DNA from: Maratus speciosus
Lineage: Eukaryota; Arthropoda; Arachnida; Araneae; Salticidae
Reading direction: 5' to 3'
Length of the DNA stretch: 64,000 nt
NCBI GenBank assembly: GCA_963932465.1
Contig: OZ010792.1
Location: 281,525,836-281,589,835, forward strand
Under the pieces are notes generated by a model. It saw only the letters and a program-made list of their open reading frames with translations, did no database searches and was not told the origin of the DNA. Below, piece by piece: positions 34,058-45,355 of the stretch (positions are counted from its first letter, which is position 1; every line of letters starts with the position of its first letter). Both the position numbers and the translations under genes were made by a program.

Positions 34058-34340
34058 TATTATATACATTTGGTTACAATCAAGTAATTGTTTTTCCGTA
34101 CGCATGCGTAATAATAATACGTATAATAAATTGTAACCTCCACTTAAGATTTTCATTATGCGTATAATTAATTAAATTGTGTAATAAACCTCTGTTTACA
34201 ATCTATTTAATGTCTTCCGCATGTATGCGTAATAATAATATGTGTAATAAAATGTAATCTTTAATTACATTAATCTTGATTTTTATAATACGTATATAAA
34301 TACTCAAAAACATACATAATAAAAGTATGTCTGTTAAATT

Positions 34341-34640
34341 ACTTACTTATCGTATGCGAGCATTACAAATACTTTTTCAATTAGTCTAATTTCCATTTTT
34401 TTTTCACAGTAAAAACTAAGATAAAACTTTGAACAATTTGAAATTGTAATACATTTTTATAATATACTGTAAAAAAAAAAAAAAAAAAATCTATGAGGTT
34501 ACTAAGAATTTTCTAGGAAACCGGGATGCCTAGGACTTTTTATGTAGCTGCAGCAAAAACAAATCATGTAACACATTAACATTTTCAATGTAAAAAAAAA
34601 AAAAAAAAATCTGTAATGTTAACAAAAATGAAGCCAATTT
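34341..34640. other. AT-rich spacer
   Basis: A runs near 34472-34489 and 34593-34609 each end in TCTATGAGGTTAC or TCTGTAATGTTAAC, suggesting a short diverged duplication. Nothing else is seen. Confidence 0.5.
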
Positions 34641-36120
34641 TTTTTTTTAAATAAACAAATACAATTTATTCATGGAGCAGCACTCGATTCTTTATTCTTT
34701 CCTCTATAAAAAAACTCTGAAACTTTTATCTTTATTGAGGATGTCTTCTTCAATGTTGTTAACTTTCAATTATATAATTCGATATACAGAGTTTTTAACA
34801 GGAAGATTTCTGCATGCAAAGAATGACGAACTGAGCCTAAAAACTGTAAAGTTTGCGAAATGGACTCAATGAATTTGAAAGCGCTTTATTTTGTAACAGT
34901 GTTATCTGAAAAACTCTTGCCGCGATTTTAGGTAGCAAAACAAAAAAAATAAAATAAAAAATGACTTTTAAATAGGATGTAAGGCTTTCATAATTTACAA
35001 AGGGATATTTTTCTGTTAGGATATTAGTTATTACTGTTTACGATACATAAAAATAATTTTAATTACAAACTGTAAATGAAGGAGGGGAAAGAAATAAGCT
35101 TTAAGCGAAACGGACTCAATAAATTTGGAAGCGATTATTTTTGAAACAGTGTAATCTGAAAGCCAGGATGTTAGATAGTAAAACAAACAGTTAAACAATG
35201 ACTTTTAAATAGAATGTAAGGCTTTCTTATTTTGTAACGTTATATATATATATTTTGATAGGATATTATTTATTACTATTTACGATAAATGCAAATACTT
35301 TAAATTACAAACTATAAATGAAGGAGGAAAAAAAAAAAAGCTTTAAGCGAAACGGTTGTTTGGTTGTGTTTATGACTTCCAATTATTAGCACGAGGGATA
35401 TAGGCCCTAAGGGGAGGTGGGAGTGTCCTCTATGGGGGGTCTTTCTAAGGGAATCTAACCCGTATTTACGTTTGGAAAACCAAGGTTCAAAGAAAACTCC
35501 GAACGATTAAGCCGACAGGCGCGATTATGATCGAACCCAGCACTTCCCGTCTACCAGCTTCGAGAGCAGAATCTCTCAGCCACTTAAGCGAAACGGACTC
35601 AGTAAATTTGGAATCGCTTAGTTTGTAACAGTGTAATCTGAAAAACTCTTGCCGCGATTTTAGGTAGCAAAAAGACAAAATAAAAAATGACTTTTAAATA
35701 GGATGTAAAGCTTTCATAATTTATAAAGCGATATTTTTCTGACTTTTAAATCGGATGTAAGACTTTCTTAATTTATAAAGTGATATTTTTCTGTTAGGAT
35801 ATTATTTATTACTATTTACGATAAATGCAAATAATTTAAATTACAAACTGTAAATGAAGGAGGAAAAAAAAAAGCTTTAAGCGAAACGGACTCAATAAAT
35901 TTAGAAGCACTTTATTTTGTAACAGTGTAATCTGAAAAACTTTTGGCGCGATGTTAGGTAGCAAAAAAACAAAATTAAAAATGACTTTTAAATAGGATGT
36001 AAAGCTTTCATAATTTATAAAGCGATATTTTTCTGTTAGACTATTATTTATTACTGTTTGCGATACATGCCAATAATTAAATTACAAAACTATAAATGAA
36101 GGATGAAAAAAAGAAAACTT
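34641..36120 (+). repeat. Satellite of about 240-bp units with a leader module
   Basis: Units share AAGCGAAACGGACTCAATAA, TTTGTAACAGTGTAATCTGA, AACTCTTG-CGCGATTTTAGG, ATGACTTTTAAATAGGATGT and TTATTACTGTTTACGATA. The ACTCAATAAATTTGG anchor is at 34864, 35114, 35597 (after a SINE) and 35890; one unit has a 58-bp internal duplication. The leader at 34650-34860 (ACTTTTATCTTTATTGAGG, GCATGCAAAGAATGACG) recurs at about 36840-37045 and 38025-38240, the last again followed by one unit. Non-coding. Confidence 0.8.
35343..35596 (-). mobile_element. tRNA-headed SINE, copy 1, with 13-bp target duplication
   Basis: TTAAGCGAAACGG flanks the insertion at 35343-35355 and 35584-35596; the duplicated word belongs to the satellite unit. 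Read on the minus strand the 228-bp SINE begins GTGGCTGAGAGATTCTGCTC, with an A-box-like TGGCTGAGAGA and a B-box-like GGGTTCGATC about 45 bases further, the layout of an RNA polymerase III promoter in a tRNA of the Ser/Leu kind. The body is unrelated to tRNA and ends AACACAACCAAACAA. The second copy is at 63675-63939. Confidence 0.88.
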
Positions 36121-37227
36121 TGTGAACGGTAACACATTTAGTCATGTGCTATCTGACGAGGTCGCTGGATATAGTATTTATAGCTTTAATTTTCTTTAAA
36201 AATATAGCATTAGAATTTATAAGAGTTGACTGAATTTTTTTTTCTATTATTTGCTGTAAATGTCTATGTTTAGAATTTTTTAATGTATATTATATACATA
36301 CACGTATATACCGGCAAATTGAAGGGGAGGGGGGAGGGAAACTATGAAATAACACGTTTTAGCAGAAAACAGATTGAAATGCCTATTAATATTAATTGCG
36401 TAAAATTGAATAGAATTTTAAAGACTTTTATACAAAAAATATCACTACTTTATAATCTCTATTATTGATACTTATAATAAAATTTAATACTTTTTTTTAA
36501 ACTTTTATTATGTGTATAATTAAGGACGCATAATTAAAAAAAAATCGATACAGTCTATTTAATTTCGTATCGCATGAATACGTTGCAAAATCTTTTCTGT
36601 CTATCTTATTTGTTAATATGTTTTATTATAAAAATTATGACAATTTTTTAATCGCTCCATTAAATTCTAATTGATTTGTATGAGAGATTATAAACGATAA
36701 CGATTTCTTGATAACCAACAGTTAAATTACATACAAGAAGTTCTAAACGTTTCGCTTAATTTTTCAAACACTTCTTTCAAATTCTGCTCTTTATTTTTTA
36801 GTCACGAAAATTTAACCAAAGAATTTTTTAACTTTTAATAAAATAATACAATTTATTGCTGGAGCTATAAGTGACCCTTTATTCTGTTCCACTATAAATT
36901 ATCTAAAACCTTTATCTTTATTTACAACGTTTTATTTAATGTTGTTAAATGTCAATTATGTAATTCTTTATGCAGGGTTTTATGCTCGAATATTTTTGCA
37001 TGCAAAAAACGACGCGCTAAGCTTGGAAACTGCAAAGTTTTGGAAAGGAAAAAAAAAAAAAAAATTTTTGTCGAGCTTCCCTGACATCGCCGTGGAAAAC
37101 AAAATTTAGTTATGTTTTCCTTTTTGGATTATGTGTTTAAAAATTATCTTACACGGTGAGTTCAGGATGCAGAGCTCCCTGACTAAGAAAAGAATAAAAT
37201 TATTTCAATTCTTCATTTTTTTTTTAT
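36121..37227. repeat. Satellite fragments in AT-rich DNA
   Basis: 36480-36600 is a diverged unit of the 120-140 bp satellite (TACAGTCTATTTAATTTCG, GCATGAATACGTTGC). 36840-37045 is a copy of the leader module of the 240-bp satellite (GTTGTTAAATGTCAATTATG, GCATGCAAAAAACGACG). No gene. Confidence 0.6.
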
Positions 37228-37315
37228 CCAGTAGAAGATAAAAACATGTATAATGGTCACTTATAAACAGATTAAGTAAAATAATGCCATAAAGTGATAA
37301 AATATAATTTATTAA

Positions 37316-37360
37316 GATTGACGATCGTTTCGTCGCACCAACGGCGACATTTTCAAAATC
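37316..37360 (-). ncRNA. Hammerhead-like motif, mirror copy (family 2)
   Basis: The minus strand of the left arm has the identical arrangement to 37559-37603, including UUGAAAA, GUCGC/GCGAC, GAAA, the CGAUCG palindrome and GUC. Both copies share the U3/A8 change, so it predates the inverted pairing or was copied with it. Confidence 0.6.
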
Positions 37361-37558
37361 ATACACGATAGAAAATGTTTTCACAAAATTTAAAAATAAT
37401 AATAAATTTAATTTTAATTTATTATTTTTATGTTTATATTAATTATGTGTATATTAATATTTTTATGTTTGCAATATTTCATTATGCATCATGTCTCGTG
37501 ACATCATTTACTATGTTTATTATTTTTAAATTATGTGAAAATATTTTCTATCGTGTAT

Positions 37559-37603
37559 GATTTTGAAAATGTCGCCGTTGGTGCGACGAAACGATCGTCA
37601 ATC
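37559..37603 (+). ncRNA. Hammerhead-like motif with U3/A8 substitution (family 2)
   Basis: Order: GAUU (stem I), UUGAAAA in place of CUGANGA, one extra U, GUCGC/GCGAC stem II with a seven-base loop, GAAA, CGA/UCG (stem III without loop), UC as cleavage dinucleotide (GUC), AAUC pairing fully with GAUU. Everything matches a type I hammerhead except C3 to U and G8 to A. In the known structure C3 and G8 pair, so the two changes together would keep a Watson-Crick pair. Activity is uncertain. Confidence 0.6.
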
Positions 37604-37659
37604 TTAATAAATGATATTTTATTACTTTATAGCATTATTTTACTTAACCAGTAGAAGAT

Positions 37660-38399
37660 TACTATAATGTGTTTTTTATTTCTTATTTGTTACATTTTTG
37701 TATATATATATTTTTTTTACATTGATACTTTAAACATTGTCTGGTAGGGAGGAGCTAATAATAAAAAAAAGTTCTTAATTTAGGGTGTTTGAAGGTTATA
37801 TCCGTCATTTTGAAAAACTTTCTTTTGGTTGTGGACCATAAGCAATTCTGTTCAAAATTATCGCGATTCCCGGGATTTCGTTCTCTCGGCGCCCATGGTT
37901 ACAAATGTTAAAAATCCCGCAAACTGAATTACAGTCAAGGCGCTCTTACATTTCAAACACTTTATTACAAAACCTGCTCTTATTTTCTTAGTCACGAAAA
38001 CGGAGCCAAAGAACTCTTAAACTTTTAATAAAACAAATACGACTTATAATAACTTTGCGCTTCTGAGTCTTTATTCCGTGCATTATAAATAACTCTGAAG
38101 CTTTTATTTTTATTGCGGATGCCTTCTTTAATGTTGTTAACTGTCAATTATGTAATTCTATATCTAGAGTTTTATACACGAAGATTTTTGCATGCAAACA
38201 ACGACCCGCCAAGCCCGGAAACTGCAAAGTTTGCGAAACTAGCTCAATAAATCTGGGAACGCTTCATATTGTAACAGTGTAATCTAGAAAATTCTTGTTC
38301 TGAAGCAACTAAATTAAAAAATAGCTTTTAGAAATTATAAATCACAAAACAGGATGTAGTCTGCTGTAATTTATAAAGCTATATTTTCAGGTTAGAATA
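37660..38399 (+). repeat. Spacer with one leader and unit of the 240-bp satellite
   Basis: From about 38025 the leader (AATGTTGTTAACTGTCAATT, GCATGCAAACAACGACC) and then AGCTCAATAAATCTGG and GTAACAGTGTAATCTAG repeat the 34.6-36.1 kb satellite. 37660-38020 shows no recognised feature. Confidence 0.65.
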
Positions 38400-41300
38400 T
38401 TATTTGTGATAGTGCTTACGGTAAATGAAAATAATTTAATTTATACGATGTAAAAAAAAAAAAAACCTTCTTTGAATAGTGGCATATTTCGTCAGGCGAT
38501 ATCTCACAAAGTGGCTTGATATAGTATGTGCTGCTTTACTTTTCTTTAAAATTTTCGTTTTAGAATTAATGAAAGTTATCTGTTTGAAGGAAAATTATTT
38601 TTTAACATAAATTTTCCTCTTAAGAAAAACGTAAGCGATAGAAATATACAATTAGAATTAAGTTTTCAGAAAGAATTATTACAGTGGTAATGAGTTATTA
38701 CATCTTTTTGTACATTAAATACAATTTATGTAATTTTTTATGTAACGATTAACAAAGTACAAAAAGTTAAATACTGAATTTTGGAACATTAAATATGCAA
38801 ATTAAAAATACGTAATTTGCTAAATATAATAGAATTATGAAATAAAGACAAGGAAAAAAACCCTTCTTAATAATACGTTATGATTAAGAAATGCGCAGTT
38901 AAGTTGATTATATCTTAATTTTATGGTGTTATTAAGAAACTTTTTTTGACTTTATTTATTGTTTACGGTAAATGAAAATAATTTAAATTATAGGTTGTAA
39001 CGGTAAAGAAAAAAAAAAAAAAACTTATCTGAATAGCGGCATATTTCGACACATGCTATCTCACGAAGTGGCTTGATATAGTATGTGCTGTTTAATTTTT
39101 CTTTAAAATTTTCGTTTTAGAATTAAGGAAAGTTGATTGTTTGAAGGAAGTTTTTTCGAGCAAGCGACAGAAATATACACTTAAAATTAATGTTTTAGAA
39201 AAAAATGATTACAGTGGTAATGAAACATTACGTCTTTTTCTACATTAAATAGAATTTGTGTAATTTTTTTATGTAACAATAGATAAAATCGGAAAAGTTA
39301 AATACTGAAGAATTTTAAACCATTAAATATGCAAATTAAAAATAAATAATTTGCTAAATATAATAAAGGCCAAAAAAACAAAACAACAACAACAACAACA
39401 ACAACAAACACTTCTTAATAACACCATATAATTAAGAAATGCTCAGTTAAATTGACCATATCTTAATCGCATGGTGTTATTGAGAAGCTTTTTTGCCGTT
39501 ATTTATTGTTTACGGTAAATGAAAATAATTTAAATTATAGGTTGTAAAGAAAAAGAAAACTTAGTTGAATAGTGGCATATTTCGCCACGTGCTATCTCAC
39601 GAAGGGGCATGGTATATATATTATATTCTGCTTTATTTTTCTTTAAAATTTCCGTTTAAGAATTAATGAAAGTTGATTGTTTGAAAGAAAATTATTATTT
39701 AACATAAATTTTCCACTTAAGAAAAACGTTTTGTCTAGCAAGCGACATAAAGATGCAGTTAAAATTGAAGTTTTAGAAAAGAATGATTACAATGGTAATG
39801 AAATATCACTTCTTTTTTTACATTAAATACAATTTATATAACTTTTTATGTAATGAATTGATAAAATACGAAAAGTTAAATACTGAAAAATTTTATAACG
39901 TTAAATATGCAAATTAAAAATAAATACTAAATTGAGAATTACGAAATAAAAACAAAAATATCCTTCTTAATAACACCATAAAATTTTTTAAAAATGCACA
40001 GTTATGTTGCGTATATCTTAATTTTATGGTATTATTAAGAAGCTTTCTTGCCTTTATTTATTGTTTACGGAAATGAAAATAATTTAAATTATAGGTTGCA
40101 AAGGAAAAGAAAACTAGTGAATAGTGGCATATTCGTCACTTGCTATATCACGAAGTCATTTGATATTATATGTGCTACTTTATTTTTCTTTAAAATTTTC
40201 GTTTTAGAATTAATGAAAGTTGATTGTTTGAAGGAAAATTATTATTCAACATAAATTTTTCCCTTAAGAAAAAAGTAAGTGATAGAAATATACAATTAGA
40301 ATTAAAGTTTTAGAAAAGAATGGTTACAGTGGTAATGAATGATTACATTTTTTTGTACATAAAATACAATTTATGTATTTTTTTATGTAACAATTAAGAA
40401 AATACGAAAAGTTAAATGCTAAGTAATTTTGGAACATTAAAAATTCAAATTAAAAATAAATAACTTAATAAATATAACAGAATTATGAAATAAAGGCAAA
40501 AAACTCTTCTTAATAACACTATATAATTAAGAAATACGCAGTTAAGTTTATCATTTCTTAATTTTTTAGTGTTATTAAGAAGCTCTTTTGCCTTTATTGT
40601 ATAAGAACAGTTTGTTCAATATTTTAATGTGAATTATGAAAATAAAAAAGATTCGATGAATTCCCCACCTCCGAAACATCATGCGTTTCGCAGACCGAAG
40701 TTGTTTGATTCATGTATGAAACATATCCAGTTCTAGAAAAATTAGAAAATAGAAAAGTTTTAGAAAAGAATTATTACAGTGGTAATGAAATATTACATTT
40801 TTTTGTACATTAAATATAATTTATGTAATTTTTTTATGTAATGGCAAATAAAATACGAAAAGTTAAATACTAAAGAATTTTAGAACTTTAAATATTCAAA
40901 ACAAAGCAAATATATTTTTTAATTTATCAGAATTATGAAATAAAGCAAAACAACCCTTCTTAATTACACCATATAATTAAGAAATGCGCAGTTAAGTTGC
41001 GCGCATCTTAATTTTATGGTGTTATTAAGAAGCTTTTTTTGCTTTTATTGTATAAGAACAGTTTGTTCAATATTTTAATGTGGATTATGAAAATAAAAAA
41101 TATTCGACGAATTCCGCCTTCCAAAATACATTAATAAAAGTTGATTGTTTGAAGGAAAGTTATTATTTAACATAAATTTTCTTCTTAAGAAGAATGTTTT
41201 GCTTAGTAAACCATAGAAATATACCGTTAAAATTAAAGTTTTATAAAAGAATGAATACAGTGGTAATGAAATGTTATATCTTTTTCTTCATTAAATATAA

Positions 41301-41430
41301 TTTATTTCATTTTTCATATAACAATACATAAAATACGAAACGTTAAATACTGAAAAATTTTGGAACATAAAAGATGCAAATTAAGAGGAACTAATTTAAC
41401 AAATTTAAGAGAATTATGAAGGTAAAAAAT
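38400..41430 (+). repeat. Satellite of about 545-bp units, each with an internal hairpin
   Basis: Units begin TTGTTTACGGTAAATGAAAA, followed by ATAGTGGCATATTTCG, GAAAGTTGATTGTTTGAAGG, TACAGTGGTAATGAAATATT and CATTAAATATGCAAATTAAA. Each ends in a hairpin: at 38863-38939, 39411-39487, 39963-40042, 40506-40582 and 40956-41032 the arms CTTCTTAATAACACCAT and ATGGTGTTATTAAGAAG face each other around about 16-20 loop bases, and AATAAAGGCAAAAA / TTTTTGCCTTTATT extends the pairing in most copies. Spacings are 548, 552, 543 and 450 bp. After the fourth hairpin a different start (TGTATAAGAACAGTTTGTTC) is used twice. Non-coding. Confidence 0.85.
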
Positions 41431-41814
41431 ATTTGATGAATTCCCCTGCCAAAACATCATACATTTCTCAGAGTAATAGTTGTTTGTTTCATATATGACA
41501 GAGTTTCAATCCTAAAAAAACTTTATATATATATATATATGTGTGCGTGTGTTTTCTAGCAATTAAAAAATTAAAGGGTTGAGCGACAGGTAAATATTTT
41601 TTATTATTCTGAGATTTGAAAACTGACTAATAAATTTATCTTAATTTGTCCATTTAAAAGGAAAGTTCCAAAGCAGAGAATTTTAAAGAAATTAACTCAT
41701 AGATGAAAAGAATTTAATAGTAAACTAAATTGAAAATTTGCAAATGGATTTCTGTTGAAAAATCACCAGATATCTTAAATATTTATTTTAATAAATCTGT
41801 AAAAATATACTCTT

Positions 41815-41817
<3 letters not shown>

Positions 41818-41851
<34 letters not shown>
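41818..41851. repeat. A run
   Basis: About 33 consecutive A following TCTTTCTT; no adjacent element body is recognised. A short TA run lies at 41523-41541. Confidence 0.9.
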
Positions 41852-41853
<2 letters not shown>

Positions 41854-41925
41854 TTTTAATCCTCATTTTCTGGATGTGATCTTAAAAGTTTTGTTTTTTA
41901 AATAAATTAATTTCATTTTTATATA

Positions 41926-42104
41926 TATACTCAGTGATGGAACAGTGGCGCAGCAATTGAGCGATTGTCATCACTAAATTTTTGTAGTATTCTTCGGCTT
42001 CAAAAATCTCAGAAATTCTGTGCAGAAGTTAGATGAAAAATACTAATAAAATTTTGCAGTGTCAGTTGATTCTCTGCTGATACACTGTTCCAGCACTGTA
42101 TACT
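41926..42104. mobile_element. 167-bp MITE-like element
   Basis: 41932-42098 has ends CAGTGATGGAACAGTG and the complement of CAGTGCTGGAACAGTG, and the similarity continues inward at lower identity (AAATTTTTGTAGTATT against AATACTAATAAAATTTT). TATACT stands at both sides (41926-41931, 42099-42104), a possible 6-bp target duplication. CAGTG-type ends occur in some hAT elements, but the duplication is shorter than the usual 8. Confidence 0.6.
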
Positions 42105-42884
42105 TAAAACAAAACAACAACAAAAAATCTTTATATCTTATTTGCAATTCCTAATAGTAAGATGTAAAATTAGACATCTACTTAATACCGCTATTTAATA
42201 GCATTGATTAATTTTAGAAAAAAAAAACTTCATTGAAAAATATTTTAAGATTTAACAAAAGCCAAAAACAGGCTTCAGCAGTATCAATTAAATTAATTTA
42301 AACGCTATATTACTAAACAAGGAATACGTACATTTAAATGAGATGCTGTGATGAAATATCATGTGTATCACAAATGAACATGCATGTTATGGTCTTGCAG
42401 TAAAAGCTGAAAGAAAAAGAAGAATATATTTAAGAAATCTTTTAGTGTATTTTAGTAATACTTTTAAAAAAGTAAATCAATCAATAAATAATAAAAAAAA
42501 AATAATAATTCAGTCAATTGCCACCGGAAAAAATAAAAACTGTAATGTGCAGTTATATTTGCCAGTAGATCGTTGCTGGTGTACGCTTCTTTGATTCATC
42601 TTGGTCAAGAATTAAGCTGTCTACATGGGTGGATTGGAAAACAAAACGGAAATGAAATAATAAAATTGAAAGTCACGTCAATGATTTTTAACATCTTAAA
42701 ATATAGGTTACAACTTATTCCTTAAAAACTCAACGGAGGACACATATATAAATTACGAAATAACACGAAAAATTAAAATGCAGTATTCTGCTTCTGATGC
42801 AACTGTATCTGTTAACCAATTTAACTTAACTTTATGTTACCTAATTTTATGTTCAACATTAAATGATAATCACTCTTAGCAGAT
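42105..42884. other. No feature recognised
   Basis: AT-rich DNA with one 77-residue frame that has no motif; no repeat boundary seen. Confidence 0.5.
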
Positions 42885-43787
42885 TGTAGTTTAGTGCCAA
42901 ATTGCAGTATCTTATGTTTAATATGCTCCCCCCCCCCCTTTTATTTTAATGCGCTCTGATCAAAGGATTGTCAATTGCTTTAATTCTGGCATTAGTTACT
43001 GCACATTATTGTACAAAAGAAATGTTCCTTGTTGACAATATATATTTTAAATCATGCTTGAAAATTATCTAAAAAGCCATAAAAAAGTTATTTTCAGTTG
43101 CAATTTTCAAACAAATTTCATTGGAGTGTACACTCTTTTCGTTAGCAGATTTTAGTTTTGTGCCAAATTGCGGTACCTTATGTTTAATCTGCCCCCCTCC
43201 CCCTTCTTTTTTCAATGTGCTCTGAGCAAAGGAGTGTCAGTTGTGGTAATTCTGGCACTAGCTACTGCACATTATTGTTTAAATTAAATATTGTTATTTG
43301 TTGAAATATATATATTTTTTTAATCATGCTTGAAAAATATCTAAAAAGCCACAAAAAAAAGTTTTTAATTTCAGTTACAATTTTTAAACAAATTTCGTTG
43401 GAGAGTACTTTTTTTTCGTTAGCAAATTTTGTCAATTACGGTAATTCTGGCACTAGCTACTGCACATTATTGTACAAAAGAAATGTTCCCTGTTGAAATA
43501 TATATATTGTTTAAATCATGCTTAAAAATTATCTAAAAATCCATAAAAAAGTTATTAACTTCAGTTACAATTTTCAAACGATTTTCGTTCGAGAATACTT
43601 TCTTTTCGTTAACAGATTTTGCCAATTGTGGTAATTCTGACACTAGCTACTGCACATTTTTCTACAAAAGAAACGTTCCTTGCTCAAATATATATTTTTA
43701 AAAAATCATGCTGAAAATTATCTAAAAAACCATAAAAAAAAAGTTATTAACTTCAGTTACAATTTTCAAACAAATTTCGTTCGAGAG

Positions 43788-43821
<34 letters not shown>

Positions 43822-45355
43822 CGTTAGCAGATTTTGTCAATTGTGGCAATTCTGGCACTAGCTACTGAACACTATTGTACAAAAGAAATTTTCCTTGTTG
43901 AAATATATATATATTTTTAGTCATGCTTGAAAAATATCTAAAAAGCCATAAAAAAAAGTTCTTAATTTCAGTTACAATTTTCAAACGAATTTTGTTCTAG
44001 AATACTTTCTTTTCGTTAACAGATTTTGCCAATTGTGGTAATTCTGACACTAGCTACTGCACATTATTCTACAAAAGAAACGTTCCTTGCTCAAATATAT
44101 ATTTTTAAAAAATCATGCTGAAAATTATCTAAAAAACCATAAAAAAATGTTATTAACTTCAGTTACAATTTTCAAACAAATTTCGCTCGAGAGTACTTTT
44201 TTTTAGGTGCGTTCGTAATTATATAAATACGTAGCACCTATAGTCGTCGTTCAGTCCGTCCGTCTGTCCGTCCGTCTGTCCGCATATAACAGAGCAAAAA
44301 CTACCCAACCGAATGGTCTGAAATTTGAAATATAAGATTGTTGCAAAATTTTGTCGAGCCATTTCAAATTTTATGAAAATCGGATGTATAGTTTAATTAC
44401 AGGGACAGTCAAAAGTTTTTCTTTACATTACGGCCAATGGGAAAAAATATTGCAAGTGCATTTTAATGATATTACAGCCTTCCGAATGGTCTGAAATTTT
44501 AAATATATAATTGTTGGAAAATTTTGTTGAGCTATTTCAAATTTTAGGAAAATCGGATGTATAGTTTAATTACAGGGACAGTCAAAAGTGTTCCGTTACA
44601 TTACGGGGAATGGGAAAAAATTATTGGAAGTGCATTTTAATGATGTATCAGACTATGCGCTTTATGAAGTGCAAAAAATTATACATTCAGTACAATATGG
44701 GGTGCAAAAAATAATTATAAAACTAGTTATAGTACGAACGCACCTCATTTGCCACGTTTGACGAGCAATTTCCAACTTGTTCTTTTCTCGTTAGCAGATT
44801 TTGTCAATTGTGGCAATTCTGGCACTAGCTACTGAACACTATTGTACAAAAGAAATTTTCCTTGTTGAAATATATATATATATATTTAAATCATGCTTGA
44901 AAATTGTCTAAAATGACATAAAAAAATTCTTAACTTCAATTATAATTTCCAAACAAATTTCCTTCGAAAGTACTTTCTTTTCGTTAGCAAATTTTGTCAA
45001 TTGTGGTAATTCTGGCACTAGTTACTGCACATTATTGTACAAAAGAAATGTTCCTTGTTGAAATATTTATATTTTTTTAAATCATGCTTGAAAATTTTCC
45101 AAAAAGCCATAAAAAAGTTATTAACTTCAGTTACAATTTTCAAATAAATTTCGTTCGAGAGTACTTTCTTTTCGTTAGCATATTTTGTCAAATGTGGTAA
45201 TTTTGGCTCTAGCTACTGCATATTATTGCAAGAAAGAAATGTTCCTTGTTGAAAAACATTTTTTTTTTTTTAATCATGCTTGAAAACCATCCAAAAAGCA
45301 ATAAAAATAAGTTATTAACTTCAGCTGTAATTTTCAAACAAATTTCGTTCAAAAG
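42885..45355 (+). repeat. Satellite of about 191-bp units, interrupted by a transposable element
   Basis: Unit: CGTTAGCAGATTTTGTCAAT, TGTGGTAATTCTGGCACTAG, CTACTGCACATTATTGTAC, AAAAGAAATGTTCCTTG, AATCATGCTTGAAAATTATC, AACTTCAGTTACAATTTTC and TTTCGTTCGAGAGTACTTTC. The CTACTG anchor recurs at about 43257, 43451, 43641, 43856, 44048, 44823, 45016 and 45207, giving 190-194 bp steps except where a T run (43792-43821) or the 567-bp insertion intervenes. The first two units carry an extra C-rich block (42927-42938, 43191-43203). Non-coding. Confidence 0.88.
44215..44781 (-). mobile_element. Non-autonomous AGGTGCGTTCGTA element, copy 2
   Basis: This is the inverted relative of 26954-27537. Because it sits in a regular satellite, both edges can be read: the unit text GAGTACTTTTTTTT stops before AGGTGCGTTC and resumes as CTTTTCTCGTTAGCAG after AACTTGTT. 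The element therefore includes the asymmetric TTGCCACGTTTGACGAGC flank and is not limited to the short TIR. It lands in a T tract, with possible CTTTT duplication. It contains the same two internal units and (GTCC)n/(GTCT)n stretch. Confidence 0.82.

Larger units (their letters stand above)
32030..34340 (+). repeat. Satellite of about 120-140 bp units, split by a Tc1 element
   Basis: Units contain CTGCAATCTATTTAATGTCT, then ACGCATNCGTAATAATAATA, CGTATAATAAAATGTAAACT and TTTTATTATACGTATAATT. Anchors stand at about 32081, 32222, 32341 and 32461, and after the Tc1 element (32523-34057) at about 34074 and 34198, with a diverged unit near 36480-36590. Removing the transposon makes the array continuous. 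Non-coding. Confidence 0.8.
37228..37659. mobile_element. 408-bp insertion of inverted hammerhead-bearing ends with 12-bp target duplication
   Basis: CCAGTAGAAGAT occurs at 37228-37239 and 37648-37659. Between them are about 33 bases of leader, a minus-strand arm of about 130 bp (from about 37273), a spacer of about 113 bp and a plus-strand arm ending at 37647. Arms differ at only a few positions and each contains CGATCGTTTCGTCGCACC or its complement. The architecture repeats that of 24943-25210 though the sequence is unrelated, so I infer a second PLE family. No coding sequence; the short hydrophobic frame spanning the spacer has no motif. Confidence 0.75.

Noticed and set aside
35487..35678. 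63-codon frame on the minus strand
   Set aside because: It is a translation of the SINE and the satellite unit next to it.
38400..45355. CRISPR-like regular repeats
   Set aside because: Units are 191-545 bp and tandem without unique spacers; eukaryotic satellite fits.
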